Source: Palsa-506 sp963755815
GTDB taxonomy: Bacteria; Actinomycetota; Actinomycetes; Streptosporangiales; Streptosporangiaceae
Length of the DNA stretch: 64,000 nucleotides
Direction: 5' to 3'
Assembly: GCA_963755815.1 (NCBI GenBank)
Contig: CAVWLF010000026.1
Location: 558,001-622,000 of the forward strand
Below are positions 8,048-15,796 of this stretch, piece after piece. The notes beneath the pieces are model-generated. The model was given only the letters and a program-made list of their open reading frames with translations. It was not told where the DNA came from and searched no databases. The first letter of the stretch is position 1. Every line of letters begins with the position of its first letter. A program made the position numbers and the translations under genes.

Positions 8048-8959
8048 ATGAGGAGGATCCGATCAGCCAGCCAAGTAGCACCGGACGCCGATGCTGGATC
8101 CGCCGGGAACGATCCGGCCCGCGCCGATCCCGGCGGCTCCCTGGCCGGCGAACCGGCCGCCGGTCCCGGCCATTCCTTCGCCGGGGCGGAAGCCGGCTGG
8201 CTCGGCATGCTCGGACGGCTGCGCGATGTGGTCCGCCAGGAGGTGCTCCGGTCTCAGCTGGCCGGGCTGCCGCAGCTGCGCCGGCCGGGCGCCCGGGTCC
8301 TTGACGTCGGCTGCGGGCAGGGCACCCAGGCGCTGCATCTGGCCCGGGCCGGTCACGCGGTCACCGGTCTCGACGCATCAGCCGGGTTGCTGGCCGAGTT
8401 CGAGGCCGCGCTGGCCGCCGAGCCGGCCGGGGTCGCGGCCCGGGTCCGGCTCATCCGCGGCGCCGGCGAAAATGCGCCTGACCTGGTGACCGGCGCCTTT
8501 GATGTGGTGCTATGCCATGGCGTGCTGATGTATCTCGGTGACATCACGCCAATGCTCACCGCCTTGTCCGAAGTGACCGATGCCGGCGGCGTCATATCGC
8601 TGCTGGTGCGAAACGGGCTGGCCACCGCAATGCGGGACGGGCTGCGCGGCAACTGGCCAGCGGCGCTGGCCGCTTTCGACCGCAAGGATTACGTCAACCG
8701 GCTTGGCCTGCGGGCCCGCGCGCATATCCCGGCGGAGGTGGATCAGGTGCTCGCGCCACTCGGCTGGCAGCGCCGGGAGTGGTTTGGCGTGCGGGTCTTC
8801 ACCGATCACCTGGACGAACCCGCGCCGGATCCGGCCACCGCGGCCGGGCTGCTGGCCGCCGAGCGGGAGGCCGGCCGCCGCGACCCGTACCGGAGCGTGG
8901 CCGCCCTCCTGCACCTGGTATATGGCCAGGTGAGCGCGAATGCCGGGGACGATATATAA
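8048..8959 (+). CDS. Class I SAM-dependent methyltransferase
   Basis: Rossmann-fold methyltransferase of 303 residues. SAM-binding motif I is VLDVGCGQGTQALHLA, followed by the acidic residue at the end of strand 2 (VTGLDAS) and motif IV-like DVVLCHGVLMYL. It resembles the SmtA/CmoA-like group, but the substrate cannot be told. The ATG at 8048 is the only in-frame ATG or GTG before the conserved region; a perfect AGGAGG follows it directly and would suit a start slightly downstream, so the N-terminus (about 35 Ala/Gly/Pro-rich residues) is uncertain. Divergent from the DUF4349 gene. Confidence 0.8.
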   Translation: MRRIRSASQVAPDADAGSAGNDPARADPGGSLAGEPAAGPGHSFAGAEAGWLGMLGRLRDVVRQEVLRSQLAGLPQLRRPGARVLDVGCGQGTQALHLARAGHAVTGLDASAGLLAEFEAALAAEPAGVAARVRLIRGAGENAPDLVTGAFDVVLCHGVLMYLGDITPMLTALSEVTDAGGVISLLVRNGLATAMRDGLRGNWPAALAAFDRKDYVNRLGLRARAHIPAEVDQVLAPLGWQRREWFGVRVFTDHLDEPAPDPATAAGLLAAEREAGRRDPYRSVAALLHLVYGQVSANAGDDI

Positions 8960-9049
8960 ACGGATTCCGACATCAGGTCTGTTCTTTACATAAAGCACAA
9001 ACTAGCGGCGGTTAATGATCGTCCCGGCGTAGACTGCGTTTCCTCTGCT

Positions 9050-9085
9050 TACCCCGCTAGGTATCTGGCATACCCCGCTAGGTAT
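9050..9085. promoter_or_regulatory. Paired 15-bp direct repeats (candidate operator) before the dual-LuxR gene
   Basis: Two identical 15-mers at 9050-9064 and 9071-9085, spaced 21 bp start to start (two helical turns). Each contains a dyad TACC-N6-GGTA. They sit 27-62 bases before the start of the LuxR-type gene. The geometry suits binding of a dimeric regulator side by side on one DNA face, possibly autoregulation. No biochemical match is known to me. Confidence 0.6.
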
Positions 9086-9111
9086 GGAGATACGGAAAAT
9101 CCCAGGTAACG

Positions 9112-10581
9112 ATGGGCCTCCCCGCTGCTCGCGTCACCGTCCGGGTTGCCGTTCAGTCGCCACGCCGGCTGCTACGGGACACCCTGGCTGCCTGCCTGGC
9201 CGTCCGGCCGGACATCACCGTTATCGGCCGGGTGGCTGAGCCGGACGGCATTCTTGAGCTCTGTGAACTGCGCCGCCCGGATGTGGTGATCCTCGATGCG
9301 GGCCTGCGGCTCGGCGAGTTCGCCGGGCGGGTGCGCACCCTGCTGCGGCGGTTTCCCGGGCTGAACGTGATCGTGATGTACCGGGAGGCGTCGGAGCGGG
9401 ATCTGGCTGCCGCCTGCCGGGCCGGCGTCGCATCGCTGCTGCCCGAGTCACACGGCCTGGCCGCGGTGCTCGCGCTGGTGAAACAGAGCCGGGGACGCCA
9501 CGCCCGCCCGTCCGAGGGCGGCCTCACCGACCGGGAACTGGAAATTGTCGTGCTCACCGGCTCCGGGCACAGCGTCCCGGAGATCGCTGACCTGCTCCAG
9601 CTCAGCCCGCTGACGGTGGAGAACATCAAGCGCCGGGTCTACGCGAAGCTGGACGTGAGCAGCAGCGTGCACGCGGTCGCCCGGGCGGCCTCGCTCGGCA
9701 TGCTCGATCAGCGCGGCGTCCCGGCCGCCAGCCGGCGGCCCCCGGCCGATACCGGGGCCGCCGTGCTGACCGTGGTGTCCGGCCAGCCCGGTGCGGCCCT
9801 GGATCAGGTGGTGGCCGCGCTGACCGCGAGCCGGCTGCCGTTCGTGCTGGTGCGCATCCCGGGGAAGGTGGCCGATGCGCACTGGGCGCGCTGGCACCGC
9901 GGCCCGATGGTGGCGGCGCTGGTCGATCCGGAGCCTGCCGACTGGCCGGTGGTGGCCGAGCTCGGCATTCCCGCCGTGCTCGTGCACAGCAGCCCGCTCG
10001 ATCCGCCTGAGCTGGCCGAGGCCCTCGCCCGCGGGGCGAGCGCGCTGGTCGCTACCGACCGGGTCGACGCGCATTTCCTGTCCGTGCTCCGGATGGTCAG
10101 CCAGGGGTACCTGGTGGTCGCCTCGACGCCGATGCGGCCGCTGATCGGCGCGGTGCGCGCCCGGTGGGACGAACGGGCACCCAGGGGATCTGAGCTGCCC
10201 GAGCTGACCTCGCGGGAGAGCGACATCCTGCGGTCCCTGGCCCGCGGGCACTCGATCAGGCAGACGGCCCGGGCGCTGGGTATCGCCCCGAAGACCGTCG
10301 AGAACGTGCAGACCCGGCTGTTCCGCAAGCTCGGCGTCCGCAACCGGTCGGGCGCCCTCGCCGTCGCCGACGCGTTCGGCCTGCTGCCCGCCCAGCCTCC
10401 GGCGCCTGCTCAGCCTCCGGCGCCTGCTCAGGCTCAGGCGCCCGCTCAGGCCTTGGCTCTGGCACCGGCTCAGGTGCTGGCGTCAGCCCAGGTCCAGCTG
10501 CTGGCGTCGGCTCAGGCCGCGGTTAGGCCCCCCAAGGGTTTTCCGTCCCCTGAGGGGATTCTCGTCCCTATCCCGGAGTGA
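9112..10581 (+). CDS. Transcriptional regulator with two tandem receiver-like/LuxR HTH modules
   Basis: A 489-residue protein made of two similar halves. Residues about 8-130 resemble a response-regulator receiver domain (ILDAGLRLGEFAGRVRTLLRRF) and are followed by a LuxR helix-turn-helix at about 136-195 (LTDRELEIVVL ... LSPLTVENIKRRVYAKLDV). A degenerate second receiver-like region (about 220-350) precedes a second LuxR HTH (LTSRESDILRSLARG ... APKTVENVQTRLFRKLGV) at about 362-420. The last 60 residues are a Gln/Pro/Ala repeat tail. A canonical phospho-acceptor aspartate is possible in the first half (ILDAG) and is not evident in the second. Paired operator-like repeats precede the gene. 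It may bind DNA with two HTH units from one chain. Confidence 0.85.
   Translation: MGLPAARVTVRVAVQSPRRLLRDTLAACLAVRPDITVIGRVAEPDGILELCELRRPDVVILDAGLRLGEFAGRVRTLLRRFPGLNVIVMYREASERDLAAACRAGVASLLPESHGLAAVLALVKQSRGRHARPSEGGLTDRELEIVVLTGSGHSVPEIADLLQLSPLTVENIKRRVYAKLDVSSSVHAVARAASLGMLDQRGVPAASRRPPADTGAAVLTVVSGQPGAALDQVVAALTASRLPFVLVRIPGKVADAHWARWHRGPMVAALVDPEPADWPVVAELGIPAVLVHSSPLDPPELAEALARGASALVATDRVDAHFLSVLRMVSQGYLVVASTPMRPLIGAVRARWDERAPRGSELPELTSRESDILRSLARGHSIRQTARALGIAPKTVENVQTRLFRKLGVRNRSGALAVADAFGLLPAQPPAPAQPPAPAQAQAPAQALALAPAQVLASAQVQLLASAQAAVRPPKGFPSPEGILVPIPE
10393..10446 (+). repeat. 18-bp tandem repeat, three units, coding the Gln-Pro-Ala tail
   Basis: Units at 10393-10410 and 10411-10428 are identical and 10429-10446 is diverged; further degenerate units continue to about 10515. 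They encode repeated Gln-x-x-Ala-Pro-Ala in the C-terminal tail of the LuxR-type regulator. Confidence 0.8.
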
Positions 10582-10685
10582 CCTGCGCCTTCTAAGGTGC
10601 CGCTAGCGGACACATTCCCTGCCGTGCTCCGCAGCGCCCGCGGTCATGCCTGGCCCCGGTGCGCCGCTCCCGCCTGGAGGCGCCC

Positions 10686-10919
10686 ATGGTCCACTCCGCC
10701 GACCCCCGTCACCGCGGCAGCCGGAAGATCCCCCGCCGGGGTCGCGGCCGCGATGGTTCCCGCCCGGGGGAGCCGGCCGAGCCGCGCTGGCCGGACTACG
10801 ACGAGCCGGCCGGGCCCGGATACCACGATCCGCGCAGGCCGGGATACGAGGAGCCGGATTACGACGGTCCGGGCTGGCCGGAGCCTGCGGCCGGGCCGCT
10901 CATCCGGCTGGCCGACTAA
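10686..10919 (+). CDS. Small acidic, proline-rich hypothetical protein
   Basis: A 77-residue product. The ATG at 10686 follows GGAGG at 5-base spacing, which favours it over the upstream in-frame GTG at 10659. The N-terminal third is basic (HRGSRKIPRRGRGRDG); the rest repeats the pattern Tyr-Asp/Glu-x-Pro-Gly (PRWPDYDEPAGPGY and similar), suggesting a disordered linker protein. No family recognised. It is followed by a stem-loop at 10995-11032. Confidence 0.5.
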   Translation: MVHSADPRHRGSRKIPRRGRGRDGSRPGEPAEPRWPDYDEPAGPGYHDPRRPGYEEPDYDGPGWPEPAAGPLIRLAD

Positions 10920-10994
10920 AGCGGCTGGCCCACTCAAGCGGCTGGCACTGTGCAGGCCAGGGCCATGGCCCGCACCGTGCCCGCCGGCGTGGTC

Positions 10995-11032
10995 GCTGCG
11001 GCTGCGGCGGGCCAATGAGCTGCAGCCGCAGC
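10995..11032 (+). terminator. Perfect 11-bp stem-loop in the 222-bp gap before hemY
   Basis: The arms 10995-11005 and 11022-11032 are exactly complementary, with a 16-base loop. It lies between the small ORF ending at 10919 and hemY at 11142. No T-run follows, so it may be an actinobacterial-type terminator or an RNA element in the hemY leader. Apart from this I see nothing certain in 10920-11141. Confidence 0.4.
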
Positions 11033-11141
11033 CGCGGCGATCACGTCCCTGCCGCCGCGGTGAAATCCTCCCGGCGCGCACCCTGCGCGGTGACGATGGC
11101 CGGATTCACCACCCTTGGTGGCCGGCTGGCAGACTGGCCGC

Positions 11142-12725
11142 GTGCCTGCGCGTACCGAGTTGCCCCATGTCGTCATCGTGGGCGGCGGGATTGCCGGGCT
11201 CGCGGCCGCGTTCTTCCTGCGCGGCACGGGCGCGGCGGTGACGGTGCTGGAGGGATCGCCGCGGCTGGGCGGCAAGCTCGCGGCCTCCGAGGTCGCCGGG
11301 ATCGCCGTTGACGCGGGCGCCGAGGCGCTGCTGGCCCGCCGCCCGGAAGGCACGGACCTCGTCCGCGCGGTCGGCCTGGCCGGTCAGCTAGCGCAGCCGG
11401 GCACGACCACGGCCGGGATCTGGACCAGGGGGCGGCTGCGGCCGCTGCCGCGGCGGCAGCTGATGGGCGTGCCCGCCGACCTGAACGCGCTGGCCAGCTC
11501 GGGGATCCTCTCCGCTCCCGGGCTGGCCAGCGCCCGGGAAGACGCCCGGCGGCCGGCCACCGCGCGGGCCCGTGACGTCTCCGTGGCCAGCTATGTCGGG
11601 GCCAGGTTCGGCGCTGAACTCGTCGACCGGCTGGTCGACCCGCTGCTCGGCGGCGTCTACGCGGGCCGGTCGGAGCAGCTGTCGTTCGAGGCGACGCTGC
11701 CCGGGCTGGCCGCGGCGTCGCGGCGGCACGCCTCCCTATCGGCCGCTGCTGCCGCCGTGCTCGATGCCGCTGTGCCTGATCCTGCTGTGCCTGATCCTGC
11801 TGTGCCTGATCCTGCTGTGCCTGATCCTGCCGTGCCCGGTCCGGCCGCGCCCGCCGCGGCCCGGCCGGTGTTCGTCACCCTGGCCGGCGGTCTCGCCACG
11901 CTGGTACCGGCCGTCGCCGCCGCGTCCGGCGCGACCATCCGGACCGGCGCGATGGTGCGTGGGCTGGCCCGGACGCCGGATGGCGGCTGGCGGCTCACCG
12001 TGGGCTCGGCGCATGCGCCGGAGCAGCTCGACGCCGACGCCGTCGTGCTCGCGCTGCCCCCCACGCCGGCCAGCCGGCTGCTGGCCGGGGTGGCGGGCGC
12101 CAGCGCCGCCGCGGCCGGGCTCGGCGAGATCAGCACCGCCAGCATGGCGATCGTCACGCTGGCCTACCCGGACGCCGCGTTCCCGGTGCCGCCGCAGGGC
12201 AGCGGCTACCTGGTGCCCGCGGTAGATGGCCACCCGGTCAAGGCGGTCACCTTCAGTACCGTGAAATGGCCGCATCTGCGGGTCGGCCGCGAGCCCGTGC
12301 ACCTGGTCCGATGCTCCGTTGGCCGGCTGGGGGAGGAAGCGCTGCTACAGCGTGACGACGCCGAGCTGGCCGCCCTGGCAGCGGCCGACCTGGCGGCGGC
12401 TACCGGAGTGCGCGGCGCCCCGGTCGACACCAGGGTCAGCCGCTGGGGCGGCGGCCTGCCGCAGTACACCGTCGGCCACCTCGACCGGGTGGCGCGGATC
12501 AGAACCTCGGTCGCCGCCCAGCCCGGCCTGGCCGTCTGCGGCGCGTCCTACGACGGCATCGGCATCCCCGCCTGCATCGCATCGGCGCGCGCCGCCGCGG
12601 ACCAGGTCATCGCCGGCCTGGCCGCGTGGGCCAGGACAGCTACATCATCGTCGGCGTTGGCGTCGGAGCCGGCATCGGCGGCGCAGGTGCCGGGACCATC
12701 ATCGGCGGAGGCTGATGTGCCCTGA
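11142..12725 (+). CDS. hemY: Coproporphyrinogen III/protoporphyrinogen oxidase
   Basis: FAD-dependent oxidase producing coproporphyrin III in the actinobacterial coproporphyrin branch (also called HemG or CgoX). The FAD-binding motif VIVGGGIAGLAAAFFL starts at residue 11, with the conserved LEGSPRLGGKL following. The C-terminal FAD segment is GLAVCGASYDGIGIPACIASA. I chose the GTG at 11142, 9 residues before the FAD motif; a GTG at 11115 is also in frame. An insertion of four perfect VPDPA repeats (bases 11771-11830) lies in the substrate domain, and about 35 Ser/Ala-rich residues extend the C-terminus. The 3' end overlaps a lipoprotein gene on the other strand by 86 bp. HemQ, its usual neighbour, lies 3 kb downstream. 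Confidence 0.93.
   Translation: MPARTELPHVVIVGGGIAGLAAAFFLRGTGAAVTVLEGSPRLGGKLAASEVAGIAVDAGAEALLARRPEGTDLVRAVGLAGQLAQPGTTTAGIWTRGRLRPLPRRQLMGVPADLNALASSGILSAPGLASAREDARRPATARARDVSVASYVGARFGAELVDRLVDPLLGGVYAGRSEQLSFEATLPGLAAASRRHASLSAAAAAVLDAAVPDPAVPDPAVPDPAVPDPAVPGPAAPAAARPVFVTLAGGLATLVPAVAAASGATIRTGAMVRGLARTPDGGWRLTVGSAHAPEQLDADAVVLALPPTPASRLLAGVAGASAAAAGLGEISTASMAIVTLAYPDAAFPVPPQGSGYLVPAVDGHPVKAVTFSTVKWPHLRVGREPVHLVRCSVGRLGEEALLQRDDAELAALAAADLAAATGVRGAPVDTRVSRWGGGLPQYTVGHLDRVARIRTSVAAQPGLAVCGASYDGIGIPACIASARAAADQVIAGLAAWARTATSSSALASEPASAAQVPGPSSAEADVP
11771..11830 (+). repeat. 15-bp tandem array, four perfect units, inside hemY
   Basis: Four identical 15-mers (11771-11785, 11786-11800, 11801-11815, 11816-11830) and a degenerate fifth, encoding Val-Pro-Asp-Pro-Ala repeats. 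Perfect identity suggests recent expansion. Copy number may vary between strains without a frame change. Confidence 0.92.
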
Positions 12726-13152
12726 ACGATGTCCCGCAGGTGCCTTTCCGGCCATGCCGCGACGCGTGGATGTCCACCACGACCCGGCGCCCGCGGCCCG
12801 CTGAGTAGGAGAACGTGTGCCGGCCCAGGGCGCTGGCCCGGGCGCCTTGCTTCCGGACGCTGCTCGGGTAATGGGCGGTCGCGGCAATCCAGGCGTGCGG
12901 TGCCGACCGGACCCGCACCCTGGTCAGCGTCCCGACGACGGCATGCCTGCTGGCGTGCACGCGGCAGGCGAGCGGGGCCGGTGGCGGTGTAGTGGCGGCG
13001 GCGGCTGGCGTGAGGGCGGGGGTGGCGGTCGCGGTGTTCCCGGCCAGGCTGGTAGGTGCAGCCGCGCTGCTGCACGCGGCAGCGGCCAGGGTGATGCCGG
13101 TCATCAGGGCCAGAGTGATCATCCGCCGCATGCTGGCGGTCGTCTCTCTCAT
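12640..13152 (-). CDS. Putative secreted lipoprotein
   Basis: A 170-residue exported protein. The ATG at 13152 has AGGAGG five bases upstream. A signal peptide (RRMITLALMTGITLAAAAC) ends in a lipobox-like cysteine at residue 27, followed by an Ala/Thr/Pro tether. The core (residues 60-145) is rich in Arg, His and Ser with two cysteines (LACRVHASRH and GTCGTSF) that could form a disulfide. The pattern VGTLTRVRVRSAPHAWI looks like a small beta domain. The C-terminus is Pro/Met-rich and overlaps the 3' end of hemY. No family recognised. Confidence 0.65.
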   Translation of the reverse strand: MRETTASMRRMITLALMTGITLAAAACSSAAAPTSLAGNTATATPALTPAAAATTPPPAPLACRVHASRHAVVGTLTRVRVRSAPHAWIAATAHYPSSVRKQGARASALGRHTFSYSAGRGRRVVVDIHASRHGRKGTCGTSFRAHQPPPMMVPAPAPPMPAPTPTPTMM

Positions 13153-13346
13153 GAGGTCCTCCTAGTAGCTCTTCGGTCGACGGACACGGCGAGCTCCGGG
13201 ATCGCGGTGATTCCGCGGGACGCCCAGTAATACGGATACGGGGGGACGATTGGTTCATAAGGTCGGCCCGTCCTTCCGCTGCTAGCGGGTGGCCAGGACG
13301 GCCGGGCTGATCTAAGTTTGCGGCACCAGCCTGCTGGCATGTTAAA

Positions 13347-13361
13347 GTGCTAGGAACGTAG
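13347..13361. promoter_or_regulatory. Candidate GntR (YtrA-type) operator with CTA-N6-TAG dyad
   Basis: The 15-mer GTGCTAGGAACGTAG lies 17 bases before the GntR start. A closely similar sequence (GTGCTAG, then AATAGTAG) precedes the second YtrA-type GntR gene at 33139-33154. The shared dyad suggests autoregulatory binding. The rest of 13153-13377 holds no convincing gene. Confidence 0.4.
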
Positions 13362-13377
13362 ATGAATCGAGAAACTG

Positions 13378-13773
13378 TTGATCCAGTTCCACCTGCAGAC
13401 CCGCTCGGGCGTGGCGCCGTACATGCAGCTCATCCAGCAGGTGCGGCAGGCGCTGCTGCTGGGCCAGCTGGAGGAGGGCGACCAGCTCCCGACGGTCAAG
13501 GACGTGGTGACTCTGCTGGCGATCAACCCCAACACCGTTCTCAAGGCTTATCGCGAGCTCGAATACGAGGGACTGGCGGCGGCACGGCCCGGGGTCGGGA
13601 CGTTCGTGACCAAGACCCTCACCGGCGCCTCGCTCGCCGCGCACGCACCGCTTCGCGAAGAACTGCAGCGATGGCTCGCCAGGGCCCGCCGGGCCGGTCT
13701 CGACAGCGACAGCATCGAGGCCCTGTTCCAGAGCACTTTCCGGGCCGCCGCCACCAGCAAGGAGACATCATGA
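13378..13773 (+). CDS. GntR family regulator, YtrA subfamily
   Basis: DNA-binding repressor of 131 residues. The winged-helix GntR domain covers residues 10-78 (QVRQALLLGQLEEGDQLPTV, then NPNTVLKAYRELEYEGL), followed by the short two-helix C-terminal tail of the YtrA subfamily. The start is a TTG at 13378, set by alignment with relatives that begin with the same residues. The stop overlaps the ATG of the ABC ATPase gene (ATGA), so regulator, ATPase and permease form one operon. YtrA-type operons often answer to cell-wall-active antibiotics; this role is inferred from the family. Confidence 0.88.
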   Translation: MIQFHLQTRSGVAPYMQLIQQVRQALLLGQLEEGDQLPTVKDVVTLLAINPNTVLKAYRELEYEGLAAARPGVGTFVTKTLTGASLAAHAPLREELQRWLARARRAGLDSDSIEALFQSTFRAAATSKETS

Positions 13774-14666
13774 CCGCCGTCCTGGAGTCCCGGGGGCTTG
13801 GCAAGCGGTACCGGCGGCGCTGGGCGCTGACCGACTGCACACTGAGCATCCCGGCCGGCCGCGTGACCGGGCTCGTCGGCCCCAACGGGGCCGGGAAGAC
13901 GACTTTGCTGCACATGGCCACCGGCATGCTGGCCCCGACCACCGGCACTATCACGGTGCTCGGCGGCCAGCCGGCCAGCGGCCCGGACCAGCTCGCCAAG
14001 GTTGGTTTCGTCGCACAGGAAGCACCTATTTACGCCGGGCTCTCGGTGGCTGACCACCTGAAGCTCGGCGCCCGGCTGAACCCCGGCTGGGATGCCGGGA
14101 TGGCGCAGGACCGGATCACCAGACTGGGCCTGGACCCGGCCCAGAAGGCCGGCAAGCTGTCCGGCGGGCAGCGCGCCCAGCTCGCCCTCACCCTGGCCAT
14201 CGCCAAGAAGCCGCAGTTGCTGATGCTGGACGAGCCGATCGCCAGCCTCGACCCCCTGGCCCGGCGCGAATTCCTCCAAGTCCTGATGGAGTTCACCGCC
14301 GAGCAGGAGGTCAGCGTGGTCATGTCCTCTCACCTCATGGCTGACCTGGAGCGGGTCTGCGACTACCTGATCGTGCTGATGGCATCCAAGGTCCGCCTGA
14401 CCGGGCCGGTGGATGAACTCGTGGCCACCCACTACCGGCTCACCGGCCCGCGATGCGACCCGGCCGCCCTGCCGCCGGGCTGGGACGTGATCGAGGCCAG
14501 CCACACCGACCGGCAGTCCACCCTGCTGGTGCGGACCGACACCCCGGTCATGGACCCGGCGTGGACGGTCGATCAGGTCGACCTGGAGGACCTGGTCCTC
14601 GCCTACATGGCCCAGGCCCCGGGCTCGGCCCCCGGCTACCGACGCGCGCAGGAGGCACAACGATGA
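13770..14666 (+). CDS. ABC transporter ATP-binding protein
   Basis: Cytoplasmic ATPase of 298 residues that powers the adjacent permease. Walker A (GPNGAGKT) is at residues 37-44, the Q-loop at FVAQEAP, the signature LSGGQ at 130-134, Walker B (LLMLDEP) at 150-156 and the switch histidine in SSHLMADLERV. The C-terminal 80 residues are the extension seen in the CcmA/BcrA-like export group. It starts at ATG 13770, overlapping the GntR stop, and its own stop overlaps the permease start. Export of, or protection from, an antimicrobial or envelope-active compound is the likely job. Confidence 0.92.
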   Translation: MTAVLESRGLGKRYRRRWALTDCTLSIPAGRVTGLVGPNGAGKTTLLHMATGMLAPTTGTITVLGGQPASGPDQLAKVGFVAQEAPIYAGLSVADHLKLGARLNPGWDAGMAQDRITRLGLDPAQKAGKLSGGQRAQLALTLAIAKKPQLLMLDEPIASLDPLARREFLQVLMEFTAEQEVSVVMSSHLMADLERVCDYLIVLMASKVRLTGPVDELVATHYRLTGPRCDPAALPPGWDVIEASHTDRQSTLLVRTDTPVMDPAWTVDQVDLEDLVLAYMAQAPGSAPGYRRAQEAQR

Positions 14667-15736
14667 TCTGGCTGACATGGCGTCAGTTCCGCACTCAGGC
14701 CGTGGTGGCGGCCACCGTCCTGGTGGTGGTCGCGGTCGTGCTCGTGGTCACCGGCATGAACATCGCGCAGCTGTACAACAGCATCGGTCTCCCGGGTTGT
14801 CACGCGCACGGTGACTGCCAGCAGGTCGCCGCCAGCTACATCAACCAGCTGCGGGCCAACCACCTCGATTTCTTCCTCTATGACGCCTGTATCGTGCTGG
14901 TGTACCTCGCTCCCGCGGCCATGGGGGCGTTCTGGGGCGCGCCGCTCATCGCGCGGGAGTTCGAGGCCGGCACGCATCGGCTGGCGTGGAACCAGAGCGT
15001 CAGCCGCACCCGCTGGCTGATCGTCAAGATCAGCCTGATCGGCCTGGCCAGCATGGCCACAGCCGGGCTGCTCAGCCTGATGTCCACCTGGTGGTTCAGC
15101 CCGGTCAACCGGGCCGCCGCCCTGGTCAATCCGAACGACCCCAACGGCGGCGCAGACGTCGTCCCCAGCCGGCTGGCGCCCTTGCTGTTCGGCGCGCGGG
15201 GCATCACCCCCATCGGCTACGCGCTGTTCGCCTTCGCCCTGGGCGTCGCGTTCGGGGTGCTCATCCGCCGCACCGTGCCGGCCATGGCGGCCACCCTCGG
15301 CGTCTTCGCCGCTATCCAGGTGATCATGCCGAACTTCATCCGCCCGCGCCTCATCGCGCCGGCGCACTCCACGGTGGCGCTGACGGTCGCGAACATCGAC
15401 CAGATTCAGCAGACCCTCAGCCCTGACGGGCCGAGAACCGCGTTCGTGGGAACGCAGGTGAACCTGCCCGGCGCCTGGGTCCTGTCCAACGCTGACGTCT
15501 CCGCCACCGGCCGGCCCTGGACCGGCCCGATGACCGCGGCCTGCAATAGCCAGGACGGTGCCGGGCAGGCGTGCCCCAACTCGCTCGCCGCGCTCCACCT
15601 CAAGGAGGTAGTGACCTACCAGCCGGCCAGCGCGTACTGGACTTTGCAGTGGTACGAGACGGCGATCTTCGTGGTCGTCGCCCTCGCGCTGATCGGCTTC
15701 AGCGTCTGGTGGGTGCGCCGCCGCCGCGTGGCCTGA
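14663..15736 (+). CDS. ABC transporter permease
   Basis: Integral membrane protein of 357 residues and partner of the ATPase upstream. It begins MIWLTWRQFRTQ, a typical opening of this permease group, with predicted membrane helices near residues 13-33, 80-100, 125-145, 185-205, 208-228 and 325-345. A long extracytoplasmic loop (about residues 230-320) holds two cysteines. The last residues are basic (WWVRRRRVA). The start ATG at 14663 overlaps the ATPase stop (ATGA). Confidence 0.88.
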   Translation: MIWLTWRQFRTQAVVAATVLVVVAVVLVVTGMNIAQLYNSIGLPGCHAHGDCQQVAASYINQLRANHLDFFLYDACIVLVYLAPAAMGAFWGAPLIAREFEAGTHRLAWNQSVSRTRWLIVKISLIGLASMATAGLLSLMSTWWFSPVNRAAALVNPNDPNGGADVVPSRLAPLLFGARGITPIGYALFAFALGVAFGVLIRRTVPAMAATLGVFAAIQVIMPNFIRPRLIAPAHSTVALTVANIDQIQQTLSPDGPRTAFVGTQVNLPGAWVLSNADVSATGRPWTGPMTAACNSQDGAGQACPNSLAALHLKEVVTYQPASAYWTLQWYETAIFVVVALALIGFSVWWVRRRRVA

Positions 15737-15796
15737 CCGTCGCCGCGCGGGCTGGCCGCGGTGCAACCGATCCCGGCGGGGGAGGACAATGGCGGC

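Noticed and set aside
13149..13340. 63-codon minus-strand frame between the lipoprotein and GntR genes
   Set aside because: No ribosome site; it covers the promoter regions of both genes.
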